DNA of 64,000 bases from Deroplatys truncata. Its lineage: Eukaryota > Arthropoda > Insecta > Mantodea > Mantidae. A program made the position numbers and the translations under genes. The DNA lies in the NCBI GenBank assembly GCA_030765065.1, contig CM060978.1:109425192-109489191 (forward strand), read 5' to 3'. Positions within the stretch are counted from its first letter, which is position 1. Each line of letters opens with the position of its first letter. Positions 11,000 through 22,475 of this stretch are shown piece after piece. The notes below the pieces were generated by a model. That model was not told the origin of the DNA. It made no database searches and saw only the letters and a program-made list of their open reading frames with translations.

Positions 11000-11818
11000 T
11001 GTTATTTTCTCTACCAGTATCTATTAGGCAGAGGAATTACATTCTACCCATAAATTCGATACCCAGATTTCACCGGAAAATACGTGTTTTGAAGACCCTA
11101 CAAAAATCCGTTTTAGAGAAAGGTCCTGCCTGCTTGTCTGTTTGCTTGTCTACCTATGAACGAAATGTCAGATAAATACCAAGCTTAGTATTTTTATTCA
11201 GTGTTTCAAAGATACACACGAAGATTTTCAATACTAAAGCACCACTACCCAAACTACTCCTTACATGGAAAATGCTTCTTTTGTTTTGACTTTCTCAAAA
11301 GTGGCCCTAACGATTTCGATTGAAATATATGTGTTTAAGATGTTTACATGAATTTTCTGGGTATAGCCTAAGAAGTCTTCACTCGGAAGGAATTTTGTTT
11401 AATTTTGAATAACTTTTAAGGGACAGAAGATAGAGTTACTACGCAAAAAATGTAGATCTGTTTCACACTCACAATTTATTTCAAAAACATTTCCGAGATA
11501 TCCTTTGTTATTAGTTTGAATTTTTCCGTCGCTTTTCGAAGTGGTTACCATCTAGTTGTTTCTCACAATGTAGTGGAAATACATGGAAGTTCAAAGCCAG
11601 CACACAACCATTCGCTTTTAAACATCTGACTACGCTTTGGTCTCCTGGTTCCCCCTTGTACCTACAATGAAATGTGTAATAAAACTATTTCTGCAAAAGT
11701 TCAAATCAATTAATTTGAAGTAGATATAAAATCTTTATATAATATTATTATTTATATTATAAGTTACGTAAAAATTAACGATAGTGAGTAGAAACATTTA
11801 TCTGGATGTAACACATCA
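11000..11818 (-). repeat. Repeat A copy, near full length
   Basis: The left end has TTATTTTCTCTACCAGTATC and the right end GTAGAAACATTTATCTGGAT. In between are CCGGAAAATACGTGTTTTGA, ATGAACGAAATGTCAGATAA, CTTTCTCAAAAGTGGCCCTA and CATTTCCGAGATATCCTTTG, all in the order expected for a minus-strand copy of ~0.82 kb. Confidence 0.8.
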
Positions 11819-12707
11819 TTTTTTAAGTTAAAATTTACGGTTTCCTTGCCTTAACAGTAACCTTTCCTGGCAGAGTACTATCTTATCCGTATTTTTTGTA
11901 TGACGCTATACAAAAACCATCTTGCCATCGCGTTCCATTCTCTGCCTTAAGAGCGGATCTCGGTCACTCACATCTCCTTTTAATAATGGTCTAGAATTAA
12001 ATTGTCTAATCCCACACTGTAAAACGAAAATGAAGTTAACAGTATCTCGTTAAGGATGCATTCATTACTATACGATGAAGAATTCTTAAATAACTCAAAT
12101 TTCGAAAGAAAAAAAATGACTAGTAGCACATTAGCGGTAAATGGTTCAGGTAGCGTAGATAACAATGTATGCTAAACTTCAGCAACAGTTAATTTGTTGC
12201 TCCACTTGTATAACTACTACTGCCGGTACTTTTTCCACATTCTCTGGATATTCTTTGAAAAGTGCCACAGAATGAACAATGGCGAAGTAACGAACAAAGT
12301 ATGTGCCAAGTGGTACAAGAATATTAGCAAGGGACAAGAGGGATTAGTGCATGAGAGGGGGGGAGAGTCTAATCTACGAGGGGAAACTTTAACTAGGGAA
12401 AGAGAAACCCCAGTACATTCGTCAAAAGAGCCTACCAGACGTCCTAAATTCAGCACAACAAAGAACTTTAAACTTTATGAAAGCAATTGTATAACAATGA
12501 TAGCACACCTATCTAGAGAATTTAATGTTATATGTACTACTACTATTTAAATTTTGTATTTTCATTGTAAACATGTTCAAAAGTAGTTGCGATATGACTT
12601 TAAAGTTGAAGCGATAATAAAGGATATACAATAATAATAAAAAAGTTATACTCTGGTGAAAAACCTTTACATAAAAATTAAGGCGAATGAAATATTCCAC
12701 AGTTGCA
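11819..12707. other. Unassigned between two repeat A copies
   Basis: A 118-codon + frame (12194-12550) and a 79-codon - frame (12217-12456) overlap; the first reads KVCAKWYKNISKGQEGL and is charged and low in hydrophobics, with no recognisable domain. Not called as a gene. Confidence 0.5.
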
Positions 12708-13458
12708 CTATTTTTAGTTTCTCTACCACGTGCCTAGTAGGCATTGCATTCCATCCAAAAATTCGATATTGATGTTATACAGGAAATACATGTTTTGAAA
12801 CCCCATGAATTGAAAAGGTATTTTAGAGAAAGATGTGTATGTGTATGCGCGTGCGTGCGTGTGTGTGAGAGAGAGCGAGAGAGAGAACAGCACAACAAAA
12901 AAATGGAAAGTCCGATAAATACCAAAGTTGGTATTTAGGTTTAACATCTTTCAAAGATGTGACACGAAGAGTTTTCAAGAAAATCCGCTCAGTCCAAACT
13001 ATCCTTTACGTGGAAGAGTTTTCGAAATGTTAGATTTTCCCAAACATAGCTCTACCTATGTTGAAGATATTACCATACCATATGGTAGGTCCATATGTTT
13101 AAGATATTTACGTATCAAATAAAATGCATATCTTGAATCTTCTGGGCATAGCCTGTGAAGTCCTCTTCATTCGGAAGGAATTTATAATTCTATATAACTA
13201 GTAAACCATAAGACATGGACAAAAATGTACTACACAAACTGTAGATCCCTGTAAAACACAGTTTGTTAAATAACTTTCGTGGCATCAGCCATTTTCGAGA
13301 TATCCGTTATTGGTTTTAACTTGGTGAATACTTTATTATTTTTTTAAAGTGTCGCTATTAAGTTGTTTCCCGCGTTGTCATGAAAAGAGTAGCTAGGCCA
13401 GCATATAGCGACCCGGTTTTTAAGCATTTGACTGTCGATTCGTTTTCCTCTATACCCC

Positions 13459-13768
13459 TTTTTTTTTCAAGTGTCCCATTTATATGTCGCCTTTAACTGC
13501 AGTGGTCATGTCGGCGGCCTTTTCACCTTTGAAGCATATTGCCTATCGACAATGGTGTTAATACGCATGCAGTTGCCGTTGCATTTCTATTTTTTCTTTG
13601 TATTTTATACATTAGGTCACGCACACATTTACGCTTCCATTCATACTTCCATACTCTGGAGAGAATATGGAATAATCTTGGTTAGAGAAAACTTCCACCC
13701 CCATTCTGGAATCGAACCCGGAGCAGGCAGTAGCTCTGCCGACTGAATTACGGAGCCACCAGCCAGTC
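13459..13768 (-). mobile_element. tRNA-derived SINE inserted in repeat A
   Basis: On the minus strand the head reads TGGTGGCTCCGTAATTCAGT (A box region), CGGCAGAGCTACTGCC, then TGCTCCGGGTTCGATTCCAG (B box). The body runs to a T run on the + strand at 13459-13468, which is the A tail. It splits a minus-strand repeat A copy at the point where other copies read CTTGTACCTAACGAAATGTG. Confidence 0.7.
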
Positions 13769-13861
13769 CTTCTAACCACAACGAAATGTGTAATTAAATA
13801 TTTCTGCAATATTTCTCGGTTATAATGAAGTATGTACAAAAAAGATGCTTTCTTAAACATA

Positions 13862-15060
13862 CGAGGGCACTCCCAGGAGTACCCGACCTGACGTATATAT
13901 AGCGGTTGTTGTTTCAAACAAATAACTATGGCAGAAAGTACCACCCTTATAAGTTTGAAGATCTACGTTGTTTAGTAATTGTTTGGCAGCCATTAATAGT
14001 GAACTCTCTCAGCGAATTTGTAAACATGGATAAAACTGGCCATCGTTATGTGATGCAGTACTTTCATTTGAAAGGTCTTAGTTCAACTAATATTAAAGCT
14101 GAGCTAGATTCTACTCTGGGGAGAGTTTGCTCCTTCGTTTACAACAGTAAAATATCGGGTGGCAGAGTTTAAGTGAGGCCGTATGAGCTGCCAAGACGAA
14201 CATCGCAGTGGTCGACCAAATGAGGTGACCATGCCAGAAATTGTGAAGAAAGTCCACAAAATGGTATTGGATGACCGTCGACTGAAAGTGCACGAGCTAG
14301 CAGACATCGTAGGCATTTCAAAAAGTGCTGTACATCGCACACTAACTGAAAATTTAGATATGAGAAAGCTGTGCGCAAGATGGGTGCCGCGTTTACTCAC
14401 AATGGAACAAAAACAGCGTCGTGGGGATGTTTCAGTCGAGTGTTTGGCGATGTTTCGCTGCAATAAAGCAGAGTTTTTGCGTCAATTCATAACCATGGAT
14501 GAAACATGGGTCCATCACTTCACACCCGAGACGAAGGAACAGTCAAAACAGTGGGTTGAAAGGGGAGAATTGGTTCCAAAGAAGGTGAAGGCAGTTCCAT
14601 CTGCAGGCAAGGTCATGGCGTCAGTTTTTTTGGGATGCGCGTGGAATAATTTTCATTGATTATCTTCAAAAAGGAAAAGCAATCAATGGTTAGTATTATG
14701 CAAACTTATTGCAGCGTTTGAATGTTGAAATCAAGCAAAAACGGCCGCGTTTAGCGGAAAAGAAGCTCTGTTTCATCAAGATAGTGCATCAGTTCACACA
14801 TCCATTATCGCAATGGCCAAAATCAATGAGTTAAGTTCGAATTGCTTACTCATGAACCCTATTCGCCAGACTTAGCCCCCTCTGATTATTTTCTGTTTCC
14901 GAAGTTGAAGAAATGAAAGTTAGTTCGCCGAATGCATGTTATTGTCTTTAAGTTGCAGACAACATAGGCGTCCTTCATTCAGTTCATTATTTTCTTTGCA
15001 ACAATGAGTGCTGCCGCGCAAATAAAGTATAGATAACAAAAAGCGTTTGAATTGCCGCTT
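13862..15060 (+). mobile_element. Mariner transposon (D,D34D type), broken
   Basis: The left terminus CGAGGGCACTCCCAGGAGTA follows a TA dinucleotide. The transposase starts at the ATG at 14026 (MDKTGHRYVMQYFHLKGL), a typical mariner N terminus, and is frame-shifted into 14183-14659, which holds the HTH region (SGRPNE, HELADIVGISKSAVHRTL) and the first catalytic block MDETWVHHFTPETKEQSKQW. After another shift come FHQDSASVHTS (second Asp, ~14775) and LLTHEPYSPDLAPSDYFLFP (third Asp, ~14840-14900). All three catalytic positions are still legible. No right TIR was found; the right limit is blurred by the hAT relic that follows, so 15060 is approximate. Confidence 0.85.
14183..14659 (+). pseudogene. 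Mariner transposase, central open segment
   Basis: A 158-codon open segment of the mariner at 13.9-15.0 kb. It covers SGRPNE (WxxxxxRSGRP region), the second helix-turn-helix (ADIVGISKSAVHRTLTE), the WVPR motif (CARWVPRLLTMEQK) and the first catalytic Asp in MDETWVHHF. The N terminus (14026-14172) and the C-terminal part (about 14650-14915) lie in other frames. It is one of the best preserved protein segments in the window but cannot make active transposase. Confidence 0.85.
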
Positions 15061-15139
15061 GTGTTTATTTTAAAAGACAATAATGAGGGGGGTCTAACTT
15101 TGTTTTTCTTTCAGTTTTCATTGCGACGTTGTTGTAGCT

Positions 15140-16735
15140 AACAGCAAGATGGCGAAATTCAGTGTTTCTTTACGCAGTAAATTACAAAGTTACGTTAATA
15201 CTTTTGGACCCGACGTATTTTGTACCGACGGTAAAGTACTCACATTTAAAATATGTCAGCAGTCAATGAACTACGAAAAGAAGTATTTTATATCACAGCA
15301 TAGCGGTTCAATCAAACACAAAAATGCACTTTCCAAGGCTAATGGGAAGATTTTTTTGCTTCCAACGGTCGGAAATCCCAGTTTGCATTCGACTTATGTA
15401 AAGCTTTCCTCAGCGCCGGAATCCCTTAGTGGAAATTACAGAATCCTACATTATCAGTTTTTGGAGAAGTATACTAAACAAACTGTACCTAGCGAGTCAA
15501 GTGTGCGAAAATGTTACTTAACCGAATGTTACGATGACAGAATGAAAATCATGAAAGAAAAATGAAAAATAAGATGATCTGGATTTCTATCGACGAGTCA
15601 GCTGCATGGGTCGTTTCATTACCAATGTTATTGGACCATTAGATCCTACAAAAGATGAATCAATGAAACCATTCCTGCTTACAACAGTGTGTCTTGAGAA
15701 AGTTAACAATTCAACTATCGCGCAGTTATTCACCAGTTCATTAAAGTTGCTGTGGCCTGAAGAGATTCAATACGAAAACGTCTTACTTTTCATCAGTGAC
15801 GCTGCACCATATATGAAAAAGGCTGGAATAGTGTTAAAAGTGCTGTTTCCAAACATGCTTCACGTGACAGTACATGGCTTTCACAGGGTGTCAGAAGACC
15901 GGATGTTGACAAATTGATTTCCAGCATTAAGAAGATATTTGTGAAAGCCCCATTAAGAATCCTGACATTTAAATTCCATTGCACCAGCTGTACCTCTGCC
16001 GCCCCCCCCCAACCTATCATAACGAGATGGGGGACATGGATCTCAACAGCACTTTACTACGCTTCAAATTTCCAGAGTATAACTCAGGTGGTGAACGCTC
16101 TGGAGGATGAAGCATCTTCAATTGTAGCAGCCAAGAAACTTCTCAACTCTTCGGAAGTGAAAAATGACTTAACGTTCATTGTGGCCGAGTTTGGGTTCCT
16201 GCCACAAGTGATCTGCCCGCTTCAAGAAAGAGGTCAACCTTTAACGAAGTCAGTGAAAATTGTGGATAAAGCAATGCAAAGATGGACGGTGTACCAGGGA
16301 AAAGTGTAAAAAAGTGTTATCGAAAAATTGTGATCTGGATAAACTTAGAAACATTTGAAAAATTCTACAAGGTGACAATTATGTTGCAGTTGAAATGGAT
16401 CCTACAGTGATGCTATGTTTTAGATTTGCTCCAATAACCTCTGTCGATGTTGAGAGGTCATTTTCTCATATGAAAAATGTTATCTTACAAGAGACTCAAC
16501 ATGACCCCAGAGAACTTAAAAAAGCATTGCAAAACACAGGCCTTTTTAAAAAACATTTCATCTTTGTGTCGATTACATTTTGTTTAAAACTTTGAACTTC
16601 TTTAAAATATGACGATCGAGTTATTGAATAGTGTAATCTATTAAATAAATTGGTTTTTGTAATTGCCTTTTATTGCCTGTTTTAGTATTTATAATGCCTT
16701 TTTGCCTGCCTATTTTAATGATTTATGCCTAAACT
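15140..16735 (+). mobile_element. hAT-family relic with CGGBP1/ZBED-like transposase
   Basis: Open segments at 15149-15565, 15606-15917, 15914-16309 and 16395-16595 read in order as one degraded hAT-type protein. It starts MAKFSVSLRSKLQSYVNTFG with a BED-like finger (FKICQQSMNYEKKYFISQHS, then IKHKNA), as in CGG-repeat-binding-protein-like hAT derivatives. The middle has FISDAAPYMKKAG (DxAxxM core) and ITRWGTWI (the TRW motif). The end is APITSVDVERSFSHMKNV, the C-terminal dimerisation motif with the catalytic Glu. It has three or four frame breaks. The right end is rich in TGCCT repeats (16663-16732), likely subterminal sites. No clean TIR or target duplication was found. Confidence 0.78.
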
Positions 16736-16808
16736 TCCGGTCTCTGGTCATAAGTGTATCAAAGTAAATGAAGTAGGTACAGAAAGTCATGTGAATGTGA
16801 TACATCAG

Positions 16809-17511
16809 AGTTTTTTTTTTTTGTTTTTTTTTTTGAGAAATCGAAAGCATAGTTGTGCTGCTTCAGGTCCTCAAACAAGTGTAACCGTGAGTGCACACGC
16901 TGATGCAAGAATAATCACGCGACATGAATAGAAGTCCTTGGTTTCTGAGAAAGTGGGAATGTTTAGAGCTTTCATTGATACAGATTCATGCCGTAGCTAA
17001 TTGGTGACTAATGTCATTGACCTCTTTAAAGTCTGCTATTATTGTAATCACGTGTAAACTTGCTCCTGCCTTTGACATGTGTATTATTCAGATAATTAAT
17101 TTTTATTGCAGGAGCTATGAGTCCGATACGTAACTTTCTCTGCTGATGTAGTAGTTTTGTAGCACACCATCCTAATAGCTATCAAAACTCTTCGCTACCA
17201 CAAATATATGCCCCAATTCTAAGGAATGTTAGCTCCTGCACTCTCTTCTATCTCACAGACCTACTTAAATGCTGATAGTGCCGTCCATTTACTCGCAATA
17301 AGGAAAGTCTACACAGTGTATGAGGAAGTACGCTAATTAAACAAGCACTCCAACTCAAAACAAAACAGGAAATCACTGGAAGCAATATGATAATCAAATG
17401 AAAGGCTATTAAACATCATTGCTGCAGCAATCAAACTTTTTCAAAGTCAAAGACGCTGATGCGACTTTTGATGTTAAAAGCGGTCTATAAATGGAACAAA
17501 AAATGTCTGGT
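16809..17511. other. No gene seen
   Basis: Starts with two poly(T) runs (16810-16832). Otherwise AT-rich unassigned sequence. Confidence 0.55.
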
Positions 17512-18533
17512 ACATTATAATCACACGACTTTCTCTATGCATTATAACTTATTTTCACAGATATTCTACAGATTATTCGTCAAAGAAAAGCTTGTTTTTA
17601 TACCTCTTTTTTCCCCGAAATTGTTACATTTGGTAGCTACAAAGAAACATAATGGACATTAGAACGACAGCCAAACTTAAAAATAAGCTTTCTATGTGTA
17701 TACTGGACTTAATATTTCGAATACTCTTTGCATGACCTGATGAAAAAGAACGGGTATGATATTTCAAAAGTGTGCAGTTTAGAAATTCTAACCGTGAACT
17801 ACAAGTAAATGCTTGTGAACAAAAGTATTTAACTCAAATCGTATACTTTTACGAGCTCTGCATTTTCTGAATTAGCTTTTTTCTGTTTCTAAACTGTATC
17901 ACAGTTATATGAAACTCAATCAAATGGAGTCTTTGAAGCTATTCACACACCATTTAAGATATACGATTTATTCATCTTGAAACGTCACACATACGATATT
18001 TTAATCAAAACCTTTAGAAGGTTTTTTGAGAACAAAAACAAATAAACAACAAGTCTTCCGTGTATAGGATATTTTGGGTGGGGAATTTCGTGAAAGTGTT
18101 GATAAAAATTAAAATTGAGTTATATTTATGAACGTTTTTTAACTACTATGGTCCTTAACGTCCCATTCTATATTGGGCGTGAAAGACCGGTAATTTTGCT
18201 CAGAGGCCTCTTTTTCAGGCTTGAGGTTCTTTTACGTGCCGTAAACCTACGACATGGGACCACCGGTTACTTCCCTTCCGAAGGAAGCCATACTAAGAAT
18301 TTTTACGCCGCAAAAATCCATCGCCCTCTGCCAGGTTAAAGTGTTTATGTCTCATATTTCCAAGTAGCTGGACTTCAATGCAAAATTTAGTATCCTCACA
18401 CACCCGCACGGACCTTTTTCTAAAAATTCATTTTATGGATTCAGGGTACTTAAAAACATATATTGGAAATTAATTTTTGGATCTAATGAAATGCCTGTTC
18501 TGTGTATCATATTTAAGGTGGTAGAGAAAGCAA
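17512..18533 (+). repeat. Repeat A copy carrying an Sa SINE
   Basis: Starts ATTATAATCACACGACTTTC with TCTCTATG, ends AAGGTGGTAGAGAAAGCAAT. Internal blocks include TAAGATATACGATTTATTCA, AATCAAAACCTTTAGAAGGT and GTATAGGATATTTTGGGTGG. An Sa SINE sits at 18101-18337 with a duplicated AAAGTGTT. Confidence 0.72.
18101..18337 (-). mobile_element. SINE family Sa, 5'-truncated, with 8-bp target duplication
   Basis: Same body as the copy at 24.1 kb: GGTCCTTAACGTCCCATTC, GCTCAGAGGCCTCTTTTTCA and CTTCCGAAGGAAGCCATACT. The tRNA-like head is missing beyond the GCCCTCTGCC segment. AAAGTGTT at 18093-18100 and 18338-18345 flanks it. It interrupts a repeat A copy. Loss of the 5' head is the usual result of incomplete reverse transcription. 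Confidence 0.88.
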
Positions 18534-18696
18534 TACTTATAAGTGATATTACAAGTGAAACAATTATGAATGTAGATAAATGGAATTTAAAGGCCTATAG
18601 TGTTGCTCAAAACTTTAAAATAAGGAACCCACAGCTAGCAAAAGAAAGAAGGAAAACAATTTAATGTGTTCTATTCACATGACTTTCTCTACTATA

Positions 18697-19262
18697 CCGG
18701 GCGGGATGATTTAGGCGGTTGTGTCTGTGGCCCGCATTCGGGAGATCGTGGATTCGATTCCCGTGGCCGACCTTCCTGACCCATGGGGTTTTCCGAAGTT
18801 TTCCCGGGTCGCTAGGCGAATGCTGGGATGGTTAATTACATCCTCCGAATTTCCTGTCCCTCCCTTTCACCTCCTTTCTCTGTTCACTTCACCTTTCATA
18901 TGCTTGATTGTTTCAGGGTTGCAAGTGTCGGCGGGAGTCTCGGCGTTGCATGGCAGGGAAAAAGGAGCTCTCTATAAAACTTCTATCCCGGAATGGGGCC
19001 GGTCTCCGAGTCCAGCCCCCCCTAGTGGATGTATAAGCCTGCGTAGGGGAGGGGAGCCGGCTGTACCAGCTGCCACCCGGGAGTCTCAACCTGGAAAATG
19101 TAGGGACCTTGCCCTCTGCTATGTGGTGCCTCCTGATCCGCCCGCCTTCTGTTTCCTCTCACCTCACCCCCCCTCCCTTCCGGGGGCGCCCCGTCAGGGG
19201 TCAAGGAACAAAACATTAGGTGGAAGTGTTGTCTCCCCCTCCGCTCCTTGTCATACCCATAC
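18697..19262 (+). mobile_element. tRNA-derived SINE family Sb, inserted in repeat A
   Basis: The head has GATCGTGGATTCGATTCCCG (B box region) followed by the family mark GTTTTCCCGGGTCGCTAGGC and GAATGCTGGGATGG. A long GC-rich body follows (GGGAGTCTCAACCTGGAAAA, GTAGGGACC) and CCTCCCTTCCGGGGG near the end. The GC content contrasts sharply with the AT-rich repeat A on both sides. The element is ~565 bp, long for a SINE. The 182-codon open frame across it (18721-19269) is a by-product of GC richness. Confidence 0.8.
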
Positions 19263-19432
19263 GTCATAATCAAAATCGTTACAGTTTTCAAAAAATTATA
19301 TAAATCTTCCTTGTAAAGGGTATTTTTGGTTGTGGGATTCTTTTGAACATCTTCGTGCCACATCTTTGGAAGACATTGAACTTAAATACCAACTTTGGTA
19401 TTTAACCGACCTTTCGTTTTTAGTTACGTGTC

Positions 19433-19433
19433 A

Positions 19434-19487
<54 letters not shown>
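19433..19487. repeat. (CA)n microsatellite in repeat A
   Basis: About 27 CA units, then GCGCACGCGGATC. Other repeat A copies have shorter CA runs or CA-like stretches at the same place. Confidence 0.95.
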
Positions 19488-19489
<2 letters not shown>

Positions 19490-19620
19490 GCACGCGGATC
19501 ATTTTGTAAGAATATGTTTTATATTCAGGGAGTTCTCAAAACGTCTATTTTCGGTGAAATTGTTTATTGGTATGCAATAGTTCCCCTATTTACTATAGGT
19601 AAGTAGTAGAGAAAGTAAAA

Positions 19621-20811
19621 ATGAAAAAAGAAAGGAACTAAACGAGAGACTTTGGAAGAATAGTTTTAAAAATAAAAGAATTAATTTTAAAATGTGTTTG
19701 GTCAACCTTCACCTGTTGGCGCAGTTTCCCTTTTTAAAAGTTCTAATAATTTGTAAAAATAGATTTGCTAGGAGTATGCAAATGTGTGTTGAGAATTTGT
19801 TGAAACAAACACTGCCAATCTATTCAGTTTAATTAATTTGTTTGTTTATTTTGCATGCAGCCAGGTCAACGATGCCTTTCGCAGGTGAATGAAGAATGAA
19901 AGTTGATAGGACTTACAGTAACTAAAACAAAAATTTTAAGGTGTATTTACTAACAGGATTCTGGAATATTAATTTTACTCGAGTAACTATCACTTGGCAT
20001 GGTATAATAGAGCATAAGTCTTCAACAGAATCTCCAGCAACCCTGCCGCAGCATTCCAGTTCAAGCCTTTTTTTAACAAACATTGTATATGGTTATATAT
20101 AATAATAAAAAGTATTTAATTCATAGATATATTCAACGTCTAAAGTTGAAGTCTTATAATAATGTTTTTAATATTATTATTTAAAAGGATTGTCTTATCG
20201 ATTAAAAATAAAATCTACCCAGTATAAAATTTCAGGAGATGAGCATAAATCTCGGAAGTTCTATCACAATATCCGGTTTGGAAACTTATAGGTTCAAACC
20301 TCTGTGTTCTTTAATTTTTTTAAATGTTATCCTTTTTGCTCATTCATCAACGCTACCTTCTCCATAGTAAACTGGGATATGCTAGGTAATATTCTCCAGT
20401 CTCGAGATATAGGCATTTGGGTTGCATTTAACAGCCAATGGCTGGTTGCTCAATTTTGTGATTTTTCTTCATCAACGATAGAATATTATCTTCCATTATG
20501 AGGTCAAAAGGAAGATTAATTGCGTATAAACTTCCAAGCAAAACATAAATGCAAAATATAGTTCTATTGTGGATAGTATGCGCAATTATATGATATTGAT
20601 ACATTAGATAAAGTTTGCAACATTCTATACAATCCGTTTGCAACAAAAAGTGTGTGTAATAAAAATGCATATCAAAATGTTAGGACCATACTTCTCTAAT
20701 GTAAAGGAGAGAAATATCATTTCGGAAATGCTTTATTGCTCCCAATCGCTACTCACATTGTATTCGATGTTATTGTATGCAACAATAACCCCATACCAGA
20801 ATTTTCAAATT
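19621..20811. other. No gene seen
   Basis: AT-rich. A weak tRNA-like 3' half (TATAGGTTCAAACCTCTGTG, ~20288-20307) may be a decayed SINE head followed by a T-rich stretch; too weak to list as an element. Confidence 0.5.
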
Positions 20812-21056
20812 ATAAATAAATGATCTTATTTACCTTGATCAATATTTAACTATCAGAGTCCAGATCTTTATAAATATATGATCTTATTTAACTTTAATGA
20901 AATTTAACTATCGGATTCCAGATATTTATAAGTAGATGATATAGTTTACCCTTGATCGAAATTCAACTATCAGAATCCAGATCTGAAGAAAAGTAGATGA
21001 TTTTTTTTTTACCTTTGATCAAAATGTAATTATTGGAATCCAGATCTTTATGATAA
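20812..21056. repeat. Diverged tandem repeat, ~60 bp period, four units
   Basis: Each unit contains a GATGATCTTATTTACC-like start, TTGATCAAAATTTAACTATC in variants, then GAATCCAGATCTTTAT. Units begin near 20820, 20880, 20935 and 20996 and differ by 15-25%. Confidence 0.8.
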
Positions 21057-22309
21057 AGTTAGAAGCAACGAGCACGTTTTTGCCCAATTCCACTATCCGT
21101 ACGTAGGTAACCTAAATGATGCAAAGATGCGGAGTCTATTAAGTAAGAATAGGGTTTTGGATGAGGTAACATCTTGAGAGGATTTTGAAAGCTCCGGGGT
21201 GCGAGTTTTCTTGGCCCTATACGCGGAAAGCAGACACATTACATTATCCAGGGACACATCAGCGCATCCGGGATTCATCGTTCGGCAGGTTGATGCATGT
21301 TCCTTAATACTGAGGCAATTCGGACTAGTACTTTGAGACATATTTTCGTGTGATATGCCTGTTGTATTTATTATTTAAATGTATTTCCGTCTCTGCGGGT
21401 TGCCATAGGCCAACCAATTAAAACAATCTCAGGCATAAGATACAAAACACCTGGACCTTTAGAACGGATACAGTAATAATAAATCATGTAACGTATTGTA
21501 GGGATGAGCTGTCACAAGGAAATGGAGCGATGTTGGACTGGTGTTCATGTAATGTGTCTCCATCGTTACACGAAGGGAACTTTTTTGCATAAAATTTTGG
21601 CATACATTTTTGTTACATTCATATAAACGGAACACAGTTTAGCACAAGGACAAAAACGGTGAAAATAAAAGTAGAGAGAGCATTCATTTTACCGGTATGG
21701 AAGTGATTTAGTAGATCAGACCTCTTGTACAGGAGTTTTATATCAGACTCAAGAAATTCTAATTTTGAAGTGTGGCCTGTGTCAATTAAAATAATGTATT
21801 TCATACACGGGGAAAGCCCATTCTTTGGGATCTTTGGCTATTGCTGTTGAATATCCTGTTAGTTCTTCCTCCTTTCCTTCTTCCTGTTGATGGCTGCAGT
21901 GTCATCTCTTGCATTATTATCTTCCTTCCTCACAGACTCTTCGCTTGGTTTTTGTAATGCACATCCTGATCCTGTTGTTGAGCACTTTGAACAGTTCTTA
22001 GAATACGACCAAGCCAAGATGGCGAGAGGGAATTTTGCTACACACTCATGAGGTTTTCGTTTCGGAATGCTGTATTTAACTCCTTTTGGGAGGTAGCATT
22101 CTTAAAGCCTCAGCATTTCTAGTGAGTGGCCCCTCAAACCCCTTCGTATTTATTTACAGGCCCTTAGTTGTGTAGGAAGCCAAGAAGAGAACTTGGTCTT
22201 TCGAGATTTGAAGTTCATCAATTCTTCCTTACAAAGCGTTAGTCAGTGAGTGTGTATTGCTTTCAACTTGAAATGTTCAACTTGCGCTGCATGAAAGCAA
22301 GTCCAACCC
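21057..22309. other. No gene seen
   Basis: Balanced composition between 21.8 and 22.3 kb but frames are short. An 82-codon minus frame at 21093-21341 has no recognisable family. Confidence 0.5.
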
Positions 22310-22475
22310 TTTAGCAATGGCCATCGGTGACAACCATGCCTCCCTAGACAAATTGATACGGTGGCGGTTTGTCACTGTCTTCCTCGGTATGGGAATGAAT
22401 AGATGTGCACCCACTCTTGAAAAATCCCCAGTACCAGTCGGGAATCAAGCCCGCGTCCCTTTACATATTAGCCAG
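22310..22475 (-). mobile_element. Degraded tRNA-derived SINE-like fragment
   Basis: The minus strand has GAGCTCCTGGCTAATATGTA and GGGCTTGATTCCCGACTGGT (B box-like) followed by GGGGATTTTTCAAGAGTGGG. The head is recognisable but decayed, and the body has no second copy in the window. Confidence 0.4.

Larger units (their letters stand above)
12708..16808 (-). repeat. Repeat A copy split by three nested insertions
   Basis: The host pieces are 12708-13458, 13769-13860 and about 16745-16808. The first starts with TTTTTAGTTTCTCTACCACG and carries a TG/GA microsatellite at 12838-12887. The last ends AGAAAGTCATGTGAATGTGA. The insertions are a SINE (13459-13768), a mariner (from 13862) and a hAT relic (to ~16735). 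Pieces join in the same order as in the uninterrupted copy at 11.0-11.8 kb. Confidence 0.75.
18665..19620 (+). repeat. Repeat A copy carrying an Sb SINE and (CA)n
   Basis: The 5' end is TGTGTTCTATTCACATGACT followed by TTCTCTACTATA. The 3' end is TACTATAGGTAAGTAGTAGA then GAAAGTAAAA. The Sb SINE occupies 18697-19262 and appears to have replaced about 450 bp of the repeat. A (CA)n run lies at 19433-19487. Confidence 0.85.

Noticed and set aside
12194-12550. 118-codon plus-strand frame
   Set aside because: Overlapped by an opposite-strand frame, no family resemblance, and sandwiched between two repeat A copies.
18721-19269. 182-codon open frame
   Set aside because: It lies wholly within a GC-rich SINE of family Sb; low stop density comes from base composition and no domain is visible.
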